Source: Planctomycetota bacterium (GTDB taxonomy: Bacteria; Planctomycetota; UBA1135; UBA2386). From it: a stretch of DNA of 64,000 nt. Numbering within the stretch: the first letter of the stretch is position 1; every line of letters begins with the position of its first letter. Location: contig JAEUHR010000043.1 in assembly GCA_016794425.1 (NCBI GenBank), positions 1 to 64,000 on the forward strand, written 5' to 3'. This document shows positions 42,881-51,736 of this stretch, piece after piece. Position numbers and translations under genes: made by a program. The notes beneath the pieces are model-generated. The model was not told the DNA's origin. It searched no databases and saw only the letters and a list, made by a program, of their open reading frames with translations.

Positions 42881-45501
42881 GGCTGCCGCCTTTGGCCGAG
42901 CAGCAGCAGTGCCACACACGCGCACAGCGCCAGCAGGCCGAGCCGCGCCGGCCAGACCACGCGCGCCGCGTCGTAGGTGAACACCACTTCATGGTCGCCC
43001 GGCGGCACGAACACCGCGCGCAGCCAGTGGTCGGCCGCGTAGACCGCACTCGGTTGGCCGTCGACGGTCGCGCGCCAGCCGGCGTCGTACGGATCGGCGA
43101 GCCGCAGGTAGCCGTCGGCCTCGCACCGCACGCGCACGACGACGCGCTCGTCGGCGTGCGCGACCACCTGCACGTCGGCCGGCGCTGCCGGGCCTGCGGT
43201 CGGCCGCGGCGCGGCCGGATCCTCGAGCACGACGCGCTGCGCGACGTCACGGTCCGCACGCGCCAGCGCCTGCAGCCGGTCGGTCCGATCGGGCAGCACG
43301 TCGACCGTGCGTACGAACGTCGCGCGTGGCAGCGTCGTCGTGCGTTCGAGCAGGCGGAAGCCGCCGGTGCCCGGCGGCGTGCGTTCGACGAGGCCCGAGC
43401 GCAGCGGCACCGCGTCGCGCGTCAGCACGAAGCGGATGCCGTAGAGGTCGCACAGCGGGTGGGCCAGCGACGCCGGATCGTGGAACGAGCCGACGCCGGC
43501 GCCGCCGTAGGCGACGCTGGTCTTGCCGGCGCGGTCCGGTTCGATCGTGCGGAAGAAGTCCTCGAAGCGCGCCGGCGGCAGCGGGTTGTAGGCACCGGCG
43601 TCCTCGATGCCCCAGACCGCCGGCAGATTGCCCGGCAGCGCCGCCTGCACCCGGGCCTGGTCCTGCACCACGAGGCGCTGCAGCCGCGGCCGCACGCCGC
43701 CGGGAGCGGGCGCCGCGAGCACCGGCGCCAGCACCGCCGGCGGCGTCGTCACCCGTGCCGCCGGCACGGTCTGTACCGGCCCGCGGCCGACGTGCAGCAG
43801 TTCGGCGATCGCCAGCGCGATCGCGACCGGCACCGCCGAGCGCCGGCGCCACGCGAACACGACCAGCAGCAGCACGCCGACCAGCAGCGTGCGCCACGCC
43901 GTCGCGGCGAGCCGCGCGTGGTTCTGCAGCGCTTCGCCGGGCGCCGCCGCGGCCATCACGCCGCGTACGACCGCGTCGAGGTCGTGGCCGGTGCGCACGA
44001 CGTCGGGATGGTCGGCGTCGGCGAGCCACAGCCCGGCGTAGGCACGCACGAACTCGGGTTCGCCGGCGTTCTGGCCGAGCCAGCCGAGCGCCAGCAGAGA
44101 CAGCAGCACCGCGGCACCGAGCAGCACCAGCGCCGGCCAGCGCCGCGCGCCGGCCAGCAGCGCCTCGGCGCCGAGGCCGGCCAGCACACACAGCGCGATC
44201 GCCACCGAGAACAGCGCGCGCCGCTGGTCGGCATCGGTGAGGCCCGGCACCAGCCGCGCCACCGACAAGAACGGCTGGTCGGCGGTCGCTGTGCCGAACG
44301 CCGCCAGCGCGACCGCGGCGAAGAACCACGCCAGCGCGCGGCGTTCGCGCGCCGCGAACGCGAGGCAGGCCAGCGCCAGCGGCGGCAGGCCGATCGCGAA
44401 CGAGGTCTCGACCCAGCTCTGGAAGCCGCTGCCGTTGACCGGGCTCAGCGGGTTCGCCAGCAGCACCAGCTGGCTCCACGGCAGCCGCGCTTCGTAGGCC
44501 AGCGCGTCCGGCCCTGTCGGCGCCGCGTAGAAGTGGTCGCCGGCCCAGCTCAGCAGGTCGGGCCAGCACAGCGACAGCAGGTGGTCCCACTCGAGGCCGT
44601 GCGCGGCCAGCCGCGCCGCGTCGAACGTGCCGGCGCGCGCCGACACCGCGCTGGCGGCCAGCACCGGCAGCATGTTCGGCAGCGCCAGCACGGCGCCGAG
44701 GCCGAGCCCGGCCGCGACCGCCAAGAGCCCGTGCCGCCGTTCGCCGCGCGGCGCACGCAGCGCCAGGAACAGCGCGAACAGAACGGTCAGGTAGCTGGCC
44801 TGCAGACTGACGACGACGAAGCCCGAGTTCCACGACACGCCGGTCCACAGCGCGAGCCAGCCGACGTTGCCGAGCGCCGCGCGGCCGCGCCGGCCCCCGG
44901 CGACCAGATCGTGCGCCGCGGACAGCATCGGCCAGACCGCGACCGCCGCGGTCAGGATCACGTTGTGGTGCAGCTTGCCCTGCGTCCACAGGCCCAGCGC
45001 CGCGGCGACGAGGCCCACCAGCGCGCTCAGGTGCCGGCAGCCGAGCCGGCGCAGGAACGTGTACGCGAACCAACCGAACAGCACCTGGTGCAGCAGGAAC
45101 CACCAGCCGTACCACTCGACGCTCGGCAGCAGCAGCAGCAGCAGGTTGACCGGCTCGTACGGCTGCGCCATCTGCGGCACGAACGGCGCGCCGCCGCCGA
45201 TGTCGCGCGTCCAGCGCGGCAGTTCGCCGCGCGCGAGCCGGTCCTGCAGCACGCGGTCCCAGCACAGCGACTGCAGGTACTTGTCGCCCATGCCGGCGTT
45301 GCCGCGGCAGGCGTCGACGGGGTCGAACGTGCCGTTCGCGCGCGCCTCGGCCATCAGCACGTCGAACTGTTCGGGCGGGAACGGCACCAGCGCGCGGCCC
45401 GGCAGCAGCGCCTCGCGCAGGAACAACACCGCGCACAGCGCCGCGAGCAGCAGCGCCTGCACGTGCTCTCGCCGCGAAGGCGTGGCGCTGGCGGAACCCA
45501 C
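42877..45501 (-). CDS. YfhO-like membrane protein (GT-C type), first copy
   Basis: The 874-aa protein has 11-13 membrane helices and the YfhO layout: RGELPRWTRDIGGGAPFVPQ in the first loop, LALPNMLPVLAASAVSARAG, FLSVARLVPGLTDADQRRAL, and in the C-terminal domain LCDLYGIRFVLTRDAVPLRS with GYLRLADPYDAGWRATVDGQ. It heads the three-gene membrane operon and overlaps the next gene by GTGA. The start is uncertain: GTG 45501 (a longer, hydrophilic N-terminus) or GTG 45462 (right before the first helix). It probably handles lipid-linked sugars. Confidence 0.88.
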   Translation of the reverse strand: MGSASATPSRREHVQALLLAALCAVLFLREALLPGRALVPFPPEQFDVLMAEARANGTFDPVDACRGNAGMGDKYLQSLCWDRVLQDRLARGELPRWTRDIGGGAPFVPQMAQPYEPVNLLLLLLPSVEWYGWWFLLHQVLFGWFAYTFLRRLGCRHLSALVGLVAAALGLWTQGKLHHNVILTAAVAVWPMLSAAHDLVAGGRRGRAALGNVGWLALWTGVSWNSGFVVVSLQASYLTVLFALFLALRAPRGERRHGLLAVAAGLGLGAVLALPNMLPVLAASAVSARAGTFDAARLAAHGLEWDHLLSLCWPDLLSWAGDHFYAAPTGPDALAYEARLPWSQLVLLANPLSPVNGSGFQSWVETSFAIGLPPLALACLAFAARERRALAWFFAAVALAAFGTATADQPFLSVARLVPGLTDADQRRALFSVAIALCVLAGLGAEALLAGARRWPALVLLGAAVLLSLLALGWLGQNAGEPEFVRAYAGLWLADADHPDVVRTGHDLDAVVRGVMAAAAPGEALQNHARLAATAWRTLLVGVLLLVVFAWRRRSAVPVAIALAIAELLHVGRGPVQTVPAARVTTPPAVLAPVLAAPAPGGVRPRLQRLVVQDQARVQAALPGNLPAVWGIEDAGAYNPLPPARFEDFFRTIEPDRAGKTSVAYGGAGVGSFHDPASLAHPLCDLYGIRFVLTRDAVPLRSGLVERTPPGTGGFRLLERTTTLPRATFVRTVDVLPDRTDRLQALARADRDVAQRVVLEDPAAPRPTAGPAAPADVQVVAHADERVVVRVRCEADGYLRLADPYDAGWRATVDGQPSAVYAADHWLRAVFVPPGDHEVVFTYDAARVVWPARLGLLALCACVALLLLGQRRQP

Positions 45502-45567
45502 GGCACCACGATGCAGGAGCCGCGCGGCGAACACAACCGTCGGTTGGTGGGGCGAATGCCGCTCACC

Positions 45568-45704
45568 GTCCTGGTGCGGGCGCCGGGGTGGGGTGAGTGC
45601 CAACGGGACTCTCCTGCCGCACCACGGGCGCGGCTGCAGGCTTGGTGTCCCGTACGCCCCGGCGGTCGCAGGAAATTGCCGGTGATCCACGCAGGTCATC
45701 CGTC
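45568..45704 (+). repeat. Dispersed structured repeat, copy 2
   Basis: Matches bases 2-138 over 137 nt with about ten substitutions. It lies in a 304-nt space between divergent genes, 101 nt before the GT39-like start and in the same orientation relative to the downstream gene as copy 1 is to tatC. The stems described for copy 1 are kept. Between the repeat and the gene a TAGGAT box (45786-45791) lies 14 nt before the ATG. Confidence 0.75.
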
Positions 45705-45805
45705 TCGGCGCGAGCGGTGACGGCGGTTGCTGGTCACGAGCTCGAACTGCGAAGGAAACCGCCGCGCTCGTCGGCCGTGCCGGCGTAGGATCGCGCGCCG
45801 AACGC

Positions 45806-47257
45806 ATGGCCGCCGCTGTTCCCGCCGAACGACCAACCGCCGCCGAGTCCTGGCGCCGCGGCGACGCGTGGGTGCTGCTCGCGATCACGGCGGTGGCGTT
45901 CGCGTTGCGGCTGCAGGGCGTGCGCGACTGGTCGCTGTCGCCGAGCGAGGTCGCGACCTGGCAGGCGGTGACGATGCCGCTCGACGGCGAGCACGGGTTC
46001 TTCGCCAGTCCGTTCGCCGCGCATCCGCTGGCCTTGCTGGCGCTGCGGGCGCTGCTCGACCACGGCGTGCTGCCGTTCGTCGGCGAAGGCTGGCTGCGGC
46101 TGCCGGCCGTGTTCGCCGGCACGCTGACCGTGCCGCTGTTCGCGCTGGCGGCGCGCCACGTGCTCGCGCGCGGTGCGGTGCTGCTGGCGGCGGCGCTGCT
46201 GGCGCTGCACCCGTGGCACATCGGTGCGAGCCAGGCGTTCGCGCCGCCGGTGTTCGCGGTCGGTGGCGTCGTGCTGGCGCTGCTGGCGGCGATGGCGGGT
46301 CGCGGTTGGCCGGCGCGCACCGCCGCGGTGCTGCTGGCGGCGGCCGCGTGCGCCACGGACCGCAGCGGCTGCCTGGTCGTGCCGATGCTGCTCGGTGCGG
46401 TCGCCGCGACGCGCTGGCAGGCCGCCGTCGGCCGCGCGCGCTGGCTCGCGCTTGCGCTGGGTGCCGCCGCGGTGCTGCTGCCGCTCGCGCTGCAGCTCGG
46501 GTTCGGCGTGCCGTTCGACGCGGGCGGCGATCCGGGTCTGGCGGGCGCGGCCGCGCGCCAGTTCGGCCCGTCGGTGTGGGGGCCGGCACTGCTGGCGGCC
46601 TGGCTCGTGCGGCCCGCGCCGGTGGCGCTGGTCGCCGCGGCGTGGGCGCCGCTCGCCGGGCTCGCGCTGGTCGCGGGCACCGGCCACTCGGTCGCGGCGG
46701 AAGACGGCCTCGCAGCGCTGCCGCTGCTGCTGGCGCTGGCGGCCGCGGCGGTGCACGCGGTTGCGGTGCGCGTGCGCGCAACCGGACCGGGCCTCGCGAC
46801 GGCGCTCGGTGCCACAGCGGTGCCGGCCGCCCTGCTCGTCGCGCTCGCGGTCGGCGCCGCGCTGCGCGGCACCGTCTACGGCGGCGACCGTTCGCCGTGG
46901 CGTGCGGCCGCCGACGCCGTGCTGCGCGCGAAGCAGGCGGGCCGCGACCTGGTCGTGACCGCCGGTGAAGGCCGCGCGAGTCTGCAGTTCTACCTGCGCC
47001 CCAACGAATGGCGCGGCGCCGCGACCGATCCGCACCCGGGCCTGCGCGTCGCGGCGCTCGGCGACGGCGCGCCGACCGCCGACGACGGCGCGGCGGTGCA
47101 GGTGCTGGTGCTGCGCAGTGCCGAGTGGGAACGGCTGGTGGCGCCGGCCGGCGCCGCCGACGCGTTGCGGCAGGCGTGGGAGCTGCAGCGCGTGCTGCCG
47201 TGCCCGCGCGAGTTCGGCGACGGCTCGGTCTACCTGCTGCGGCGTCGCGGCGGCTGA
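45806..47257 (+). CDS. GT39-like (PMT/ArnT-type) membrane glycosyltransferase
   Basis: The 483-aa protein has about ten membrane helices. The first periplasmic loop holds LSPSEVATWQAVTMPLDGEHG (in part) with the acidic residue expected near the active site, followed by WLRLPAVFAGTLTVPLFALA and LLALHPWHIGASQAFAPPVFA (in part). These are family signatures for dolichyl- or undecaprenyl-phosphate-sugar-dependent transferases. The short C-terminal soluble domain ends in VYLLRRRGG. It should move a sugar from a lipid carrier to an acceptor outside the membrane; donor and acceptor are unknown. Confidence 0.85.
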   Translation: MAAAVPAERPTAAESWRRGDAWVLLAITAVAFALRLQGVRDWSLSPSEVATWQAVTMPLDGEHGFFASPFAAHPLALLALRALLDHGVLPFVGEGWLRLPAVFAGTLTVPLFALAARHVLARGAVLLAAALLALHPWHIGASQAFAPPVFAVGGVVLALLAAMAGRGWPARTAAVLLAAAACATDRSGCLVVPMLLGAVAATRWQAAVGRARWLALALGAAAVLLPLALQLGFGVPFDAGGDPGLAGAAARQFGPSVWGPALLAAWLVRPAPVALVAAAWAPLAGLALVAGTGHSVAAEDGLAALPLLLALAAAAVHAVAVRVRATGPGLATALGATAVPAALLVALAVGAALRGTVYGGDRSPWRAAADAVLRAKQAGRDLVVTAGEGRASLQFYLRPNEWRGAATDPHPGLRVAALGDGAPTADDGAAVQVLVLRSAEWERLVAPAGAADALRQAWELQRVLPCPREFGDGSVYLLRRRGG

Positions 47258-47270
47258 CGCGTCACTTGGG

Positions 47271-47340
47271 AACTGATGACCTGAGTGGATCACCGGCGAT
47301 TTCTTCGCCGGCACCAGGTGATCCACTCAGGTCATCAGTT
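47271..47340. terminator. 70-bp palindrome between convergent genes, related to the repeat
   Basis: Two perfect 24-nt inverted arms (47271-47294 and 47317-47340) enclose 22 nt. An inner stem also forms (47293-47299 with 47305-47311). Read on the minus strand, the first arm and loop give 33 nt identical to bases 106-138 of the repeat copy 1. The GT39 gene ends 13 nt to the left and the Xer gene 4 nt to the right, so it may terminate both. CGTCACTTG occurs on both flanks (47260-47268 and 47343-47351). Confidence 0.8.
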
Positions 47341-47344
47341 GCCG

Positions 47345-48241
47345 TCACTTGCCGCGCGGGTGCAGCTGGTCGTGCACCGCGCGCAGCCGTTCGTGGTCGA
47401 CGTGCGTGTAGACCTGCGTCGTCTGCAGCGACGCGTGGCCGAGCATCTCCTGCACCGACCGCAGGTCGGCGCCGCCGGCGACGAGGTGCGTCGCGAACGA
47501 GTGCCGCAGCGCGTGCGGCGAACACGCGACCGACAGGCCCGCGCGCGTGCAGGCCGCGCGCACGACCTGGAACACGCGCACGCGGTCCAGCGGCCGTCCG
47601 GTGCGCGACAGGAACAGCACGTCGCCGGGGTCCTGCGTCGCGCGCGCGCGCAGCAGCGGCCGCACCTCGGTCAAGTAGCGCTGCACGCAGCGCAGCGCGG
47701 TGTCGCTGATCGGCACCAGCCGTTCCTTGTTGCCCTTGCCGAACGCGCGCAGCAGGCGGTGTTCGGCGACCAGGCTGGTCGTGCGCAGCGTGATCAGCTC
47801 GCCGACGCGGCAGCCGGTCGCGTAGAGCACCTGCAGCAGCGCCTGGTCGCGCACCGCGAGCGGTTCGTCGGCGTCGTCGGCGAGCAGCCGCTCGACGGCG
47901 CGGCGGCTCAGTGCCTTCGGCAGCTTGCGTTCGAGCTTCGGGCCGAGCAGGCCTTCGGCGGTGTCTTCGTCGGCGAGGCCTTCGGCGTGCAGGAACCGGT
48001 AGAAGCCGCGGATCGCGGCGGCCGCGCGTGCCACCGAAGCGGGTGCGTGCGTCGCCAGCAGCGCCGTCAGGTGACGGTCGATCGCGCCGCGGTCGGGCAG
48101 CGTCGCGTGCGCCTGCAGCAGCCGGTGCAGGTCGCTGCGGTAGGCCGCCACCGTGTGCCGCGACACCTGCAGTTCGACGCCGAGGTAGACCAGGAAATCG
48201 GCCAGCGCCTGCTGGGGGGCGGTGCGGCGGACGGGGGGCAC
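47345..48241 (-). CDS. Tyrosine recombinase XerC/XerD
   Basis: The 298-aa protein has the core-binding SAM-like N-domain (FLVYLGVELQVSRHTVAAYR) and the catalytic domain with the full set of active residues: Arg in YATGCRVGELITL, Lys in FGKGNKERLVPI, HALRHSFATHL (His and Arg), the second His in MLGHASLQTTQVY, and the nucleophile Tyr at the end of that motif. Length and motifs match chromosomal Xer proteins, which resolve dimers at dif, rather than phage integrases. Whether XerC or XerD cannot be decided, and no dif site is recognised. ATG 48241 is the likely start. Confidence 0.93.
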   Translation of the reverse strand: MPPVRRTAPQQALADFLVYLGVELQVSRHTVAAYRSDLHRLLQAHATLPDRGAIDRHLTALLATHAPASVARAAAAIRGFYRFLHAEGLADEDTAEGLLGPKLERKLPKALSRRAVERLLADDADEPLAVRDQALLQVLYATGCRVGELITLRTTSLVAEHRLLRAFGKGNKERLVPISDTALRCVQRYLTEVRPLLRARATQDPGDVLFLSRTGRPLDRVRVFQVVRAACTRAGLSVACSPHALRHSFATHLVAGGADLRSVQEMLGHASLQTTQVYTHVDHERLRAVHDQLHPRGK

Positions 48242-48311
48242 GGCACCACGCTAGCGGCTCGATGGGGTGGCACCAGCCGCGAGGATCCGGTGCGACCGGG
48301 GACAGAGCGCC

Positions 48312-48339
48312 TTGACGGGTGGGCGGGCCCTGGTATGGT
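48312..48339 (+). promoter_or_regulatory. Candidate sigma70 promoter of the dksA-like/lspA operon
   Basis: TTGACG at 48312-48317, 16-bp spacer, TATGGT at 48334-48339. Both boxes are close to consensus. It predicts a leader of about 120 nt, unusually long for this window. Confidence 0.5.
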
Positions 48340-48469
48340 CCCCGCCCCTTCCGGCGGCTGCGTCCTACGCACAGTGCCGGAGAACGGCCGGCGTACCGGC
48401 CGCGGCGGTGGGAGCGACGCTCCGACCGCCGACCCTCCGCGATCCGTAGCTCGAGTGGTTCGTCTGCCC

Positions 48470-48916
48470 ATGTCGAAGCCGACCAAGGCCGAACTGGCCA
48501 AGTACAAGTCCGTTCTGGAGAAGCAGTTGGCGTCCCTCCGCGGCGACGTCGGCTCGATGCGCGACGAGGCGCTGCGCGCGTCCGACCAGGACGCGTCGGT
48601 CGACCACCTCGCCGACCAGGGCACCGACAACTACGACCAGGGCTTCATGCTCGGTCTGATCGAGAACGAGGAGGAGACGATCAAGCTGATCGAGGAGGCC
48701 CTCGAGCGGATCGCCGGCAACGGCGAGTGGGAGTACGGCGTCTGCCCGCTGTGCGCCGAGGAGATCGAGTCGGCGAAGAAGGCCAAGGACAGCAAGAAGG
48801 CCAAGGCCAAGGCGACCGACCCCTGGATCCCGAAGGCGCGCCTCGAGTACCTGCCGTGGGCGCGCTACTGCGTGCGCCACCAGGAAGTCGAGGAACGCAA
48901 CCGCGAGAGCGCCTAG
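48470..48916 (+). CDS. DksA/TraR-type zinc finger protein
   Basis: The 148-aa protein begins with a coiled-coil (AELAKYKSVLEKQLASLRGD, then DHLADQGTDNYDQGF and IENEEETIKLIEEALERIA). It ends with a metal site of the form C-x2-C and C-x2-H (VCPLCAEEI and RYCVRHQEVEERNRE). The overall order matches DksA-like proteins that act on RNA polymerase through the secondary channel. However, the finger has lost one Cys (CVRH) and an insertion separates the pairs. The acidic tip DxxDA of DksA is not certain. It is the first gene of a run ending with ychJ. Confidence 0.88.
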   Translation: MSKPTKAELAKYKSVLEKQLASLRGDVGSMRDEALRASDQDASVDHLADQGTDNYDQGFMLGLIENEEETIKLIEEALERIAGNGEWEYGVCPLCAEEIESAKKAKDSKKAKAKATDPWIPKARLEYLPWARYCVRHQEVEERNRESA

Positions 48917-48920
48917 TCCG

Positions 48921-49526
48921 GTGACGGCGAGCGAGCCGGCTGTGGGCGGGGCCGGGCCGGCGGTGGCTGCGCCGGCGGCCGCCGAGGCGCCGCGTCTGGC
49001 GGGCAAGGCCTGGTTCTGGTGGCCCTGGCCGATCCTGGTCGCGCTCGACCTCTGGAGCAAGGCCGAGGTGTTCGGCTTCCTCGGCGACCGCTACCCGCGC
49101 CTGGCCGAGCACATGCGGTCGCACCTCGTGTTCGCGACCGAGGCGCTGCGCTTCGAACTGGTGGCCTGGGGCAACACCGGCACGATCTGGGGGCTGTTCC
49201 AGGACGGCACCGTCGTGCTGATGGTGGTGCGCTGCCTCGCGGTCGTCGGCCTGCTGTGGTTCGTGCGCACGACGTCGCCGCGGGCGCGGCTGCAGCTGTT
49301 CGTGCTGAGCCTCGTGTTCGCCGGCGCGCTCGGCAACCTCTACGACAACTTCGTGCGCGCCGACCGCTCGGTGCGCGACTTCCTGCGGTTCAGCGGCCAG
49401 TGGCCGGTCGCCTGGGACTTCCCCGCATTCAACGTCGCCGACTCGTGCATCACGGTCGGTGCGATCGGGCTGTTCCTGCTGCTGTGGCGCGACGATCGCA
49501 CGAAGTCCCGCCAGCCGGTATCCTGA
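48921..49526 (+). CDS. lspA: Lipoprotein signal peptidase
   Basis: LspA cleaves signal peptides of lipid-modified prolipoproteins, consistent with the many lipobox proteins in this window. The 201-aa protein has four membrane helices. The family motifs are WGNTGTIWGLF, FAGALGNLYDNFV with one catalytic Asp, and FNVADSCITVGAIGLF with the second. The N-terminus is longer than usual (about 25 extra residues, Ala/Pro-rich). The GTG start lies 4 nt after the dksA-like stop. Confidence 0.95.
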   Translation: MTASEPAVGGAGPAVAAPAAAEAPRLAGKAWFWWPWPILVALDLWSKAEVFGFLGDRYPRLAEHMRSHLVFATEALRFELVAWGNTGTIWGLFQDGTVVLMVVRCLAVVGLLWFVRTTSPRARLQLFVLSLVFAGALGNLYDNFVRADRSVRDFLRFSGQWPVAWDFPAFNVADSCITVGAIGLFLLLWRDDRTKSRQPVS

Positions 49527-49563
49527 GGGGATCGCGGCGGGGTGCCGCGACCCATCGATCCAC

Positions 49564-50559
49564 GTGCTCGCGACCACGCTCGGCAGCCTGCAGCTCCAGA
49601 ACCCCGTGCTCAGCGCGTCGGGCACCTTCGGTTCCGGGTGGGAGGGGCGCCAGTTCTCGGACCTGTCGCGCGTCGGCGCGCTGGTCAGCAAGACCGTGAC
49701 GGTGCGGCCGCGCCACGGCAACCCGCCGCCGCGCATCCACGAAACGCCGTCGGGCATGCTGAACTCGATCGGCCTCGAGAACAAAGGCGCCGACTGGTTC
49801 CTCGCCGACACGCTGCCGAAGATGCGGCAGATCGCCGCCGGGCGTGCGCCGGGCACGGCCGGGCCGCGCATCGTGATCAACATCGGCGGTGAGTCGATCG
49901 ACGAGTTCGTGCAGCTCGCCGAGCGCTTCTCGGCCGCCGGCGTCGACGCGCTCGAGGTCAACCTGTCCTGCCCGAACGTGCAGGAAGGCAAGCTGCTGTT
50001 CTCGACCGACCCGCGGCTGACCGAACGGGCGGTCGCGGCGGTCAAGCGCGTCGCGACCGTGCCGGTGTTCGCGAAGCTGTCGCCGAACGTCACCGACGTG
50101 ACCGCGATCGCGCGCGCCGCCGAGCAGGGTGGTGCCGACGGGCTGACCGCGATCAACACGCTGATCGGCATGGCGGTCGACTGGCGTCGCCGCCGCACGA
50201 TCCTGGCGCGCGGCATCGGCGGCCTGTCGGGCCCGGCGATCAAGCCGGTCGCGCTGCGCATGGTGCACGACGTCGCGCGCAGCGTGCGGATCCCGGTGAT
50301 CGCGGCCGGCGGCGCCCATTCGGCCGAGTGTGTGCTCGAGTTCGTCTGCGCCGGCGCCAGCGCCGTGCAGATCGGCACCGCGATGTTCACCGACCCGGCC
50401 CTGATGGTGCGCATCGTCGACGACCTGCGCGCGCTGCTCGCCGAGGCCGGCACCACGATCGCCGACCTGCGCGGCTGTCTGCACCGGCAGCCGGCCGCGG
50501 CGGCGCCGGCCGACGCCGCAGCGTGCCAGCCGGCGCGCGGCTGCGGAGGCCATGCATGA
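49564..50559 (+). CDS. pyrD: Dihydroorotate dehydrogenase, class 1B
   Basis: PyrD oxidises dihydroorotate to orotate in pyrimidine synthesis. The 331-aa product has LQNPVLSASGTFGSG at the start, VNLSCPNVQEGK with the catalytic Cys of class 1B (Ser in class 2), VPVFAKLSPNVTDV, NTLIGMAVDWRRRR and IPVIAAGGAHSAE. Class 1B enzymes normally pair with PyrK, which is not in this window. GTG 49564 fits the family start; an ATG at 49459 would overlap lspA. The stop overlaps the next ATG. Confidence 0.94.
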   Translation: MLATTLGSLQLQNPVLSASGTFGSGWEGRQFSDLSRVGALVSKTVTVRPRHGNPPPRIHETPSGMLNSIGLENKGADWFLADTLPKMRQIAAGRAPGTAGPRIVINIGGESIDEFVQLAERFSAAGVDALEVNLSCPNVQEGKLLFSTDPRLTERAVAAVKRVATVPVFAKLSPNVTDVTAIARAAEQGGADGLTAINTLIGMAVDWRRRRTILARGIGGLSGPAIKPVALRMVHDVARSVRIPVIAAGGAHSAECVLEFVCAGASAVQIGTAMFTDPALMVRIVDDLRALLAEAGTTIADLRGCLHRQPAAAAPADAAACQPARGCGGHA

Positions 50560-51395
50560 GGCTCGGCGCGCTGACGGCAGACATGGTGCAGCGCGCGGTC
50601 GCCGTCTACCAGGACCTCGCCTACGGCACCGGCAGCCGGCCGCGGCGCGCGCTCGAGCTGCCGACCGGCGGCGGCGCCGAGGCCCTGCTGGCGCTCTTCC
50701 AGAAGGAGCAGGTCGAGACGATCCCCGGCCACCCCTGCCACCGCTACAGCCTGCGGCTCGGCAACCGCAACTACCCGTTCATGAAGCTGCTGCTGCAGGA
50801 GCACCTGGTGCCGGGCGAGTTCTTCTTCGCGGTCGACACGCACGACCAGATGGAGATCCAGCCGAACTACCCGGACTACGAGGCCTGGATGGCGGTGCGC
50901 CGCTTCAACCGCGACCTGAAGCGCCGCATCGAAGACGGATTTCGGCAGGCCGGACTCGACACCTGCGCCACGCTGCGCCAGCTGCTGACGGAGGCCTGCG
51001 CCGGCGCCGACACCGTGCCGTGCCGCGGCGTCGTGCTGATCGTCGACGACGAGGAAGACCTGGCGGCGGCGGTCGAGAGCCTGTTGCGGCGCAAGGGTTT
51101 CCGTACCTACAAGGTGTTCGACGGCAAGGCCGGCGTCGAGGCCGCCGTCGACCTGCGGCCCGACCTGGTGCTGTGCGACTACGAGATGCCCGAACTGGAC
51201 GGCCTGCAGGTGCTCGAGCGGCTGCGCGCCGACCCGGCCACGCGCGACATTCCGGTGCTGTTGAACAGCGCCGGCAGGGTGTCGATGGCCGATATCCAGC
51301 GCGCCGACGGGTTTCTCGCCAAACCGTTTCCCGAGAGCCTGCTGTTCGAGATGATCGACCGGGTTCTGCGCAGCAAGGAAGTTCCGCGCCAGTGA
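50556..51395 (+). CDS. Response regulator with unrecognised N-terminal domain
   Basis: The C-terminal part (about 155-279) is a complete receiver: VLIVDDEEDLAAAVESLLRR, phosphoacceptor Asp in LVLCDYEMPELDGLQVL, NSAGR (threonine/serine position) and DGFLAKPFPE with the conserved Lys. The first 150 residues form an all-helical-looking domain (MVQRAVAVYQDLAYGTG, HRYSLRLGNRNYPFMKLLLQ, DTHDQMEIQPNYPDYEAWM) that I do not recognise. No partner kinase lies nearby. The ATG at 50556 overlaps the pyrD stop and the GTG of the next gene overlaps its stop. Confidence 0.9.
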   Translation: MRLGALTADMVQRAVAVYQDLAYGTGSRPRRALELPTGGGAEALLALFQKEQVETIPGHPCHRYSLRLGNRNYPFMKLLLQEHLVPGEFFFAVDTHDQMEIQPNYPDYEAWMAVRRFNRDLKRRIEDGFRQAGLDTCATLRQLLTEACAGADTVPCRGVVLIVDDEEDLAAAVESLLRRKGFRTYKVFDGKAGVEAAVDLRPDLVLCDYEMPELDGLQVLERLRADPATRDIPVLLNSAGRVSMADIQRADGFLAKPFPESLLFEMIDRVLRSKEVPRQ

Positions 51396-51736
51396 AGACC
51401 GCCGCCAAGTCCCGACCCAGCAGCGAACGCGTGGCCCGCGGGCCCGCGTCGCGCCCGGCATGGCGCTGCCTCGGCTGGGTCGGTGCGCTGGTGCTGTGCC
51501 TGGTGCTCGCTTCGACGGGCATGCCGGCGGCCGGGGCCGGCATCACCGACGGCACCTGCATCGCGGTCCACCACGATCACGCCAGCCGGGCGCGGTCGGG
51601 TGCCGCCGTCGCCGCGGCCACGCCGGCGATCCGACCCGACATCGCCGCCGCCAGCGCGGCGCCGCCGCGGTTGCCGCCGCGCGCACGCACGATCGAGGCC
51701 GGCGGCCTGCCGCCGCCGCGCGCGCCCACGGTCTGA
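51392..51736 (+). CDS. Small membrane or secreted hypothetical protein
   Basis: The 114-aa product has a basic N-terminus (VKTAAKSRPSSERVARG) followed by one hydrophobic segment (CLGWVGALVLCLVLASTGMP, about 28-47) and an Ala/Pro/Arg-rich remainder with HHDHASRAR. I recognise no family. The GTGA overlap with the response regulator supports translation, but composition alone does not prove a gene. It precedes secA by 138 nt. Confidence 0.5.
   Translation: MKTAAKSRPSSERVARGPASRPAWRCLGWVGALVLCLVLASTGMPAAGAGITDGTCIAVHHDHASRARSGAAVAAATPAIRPDIAAASAAPPRLPPRARTIEAGGLPPPRAPTV

Noticed and set aside
47345..48241. Xer gene as an integrase of an island
   Set aside because: The motifs and length match a chromosomal Xer protein; no phage genes, tRNA junction or attachment repeats adjoin it.
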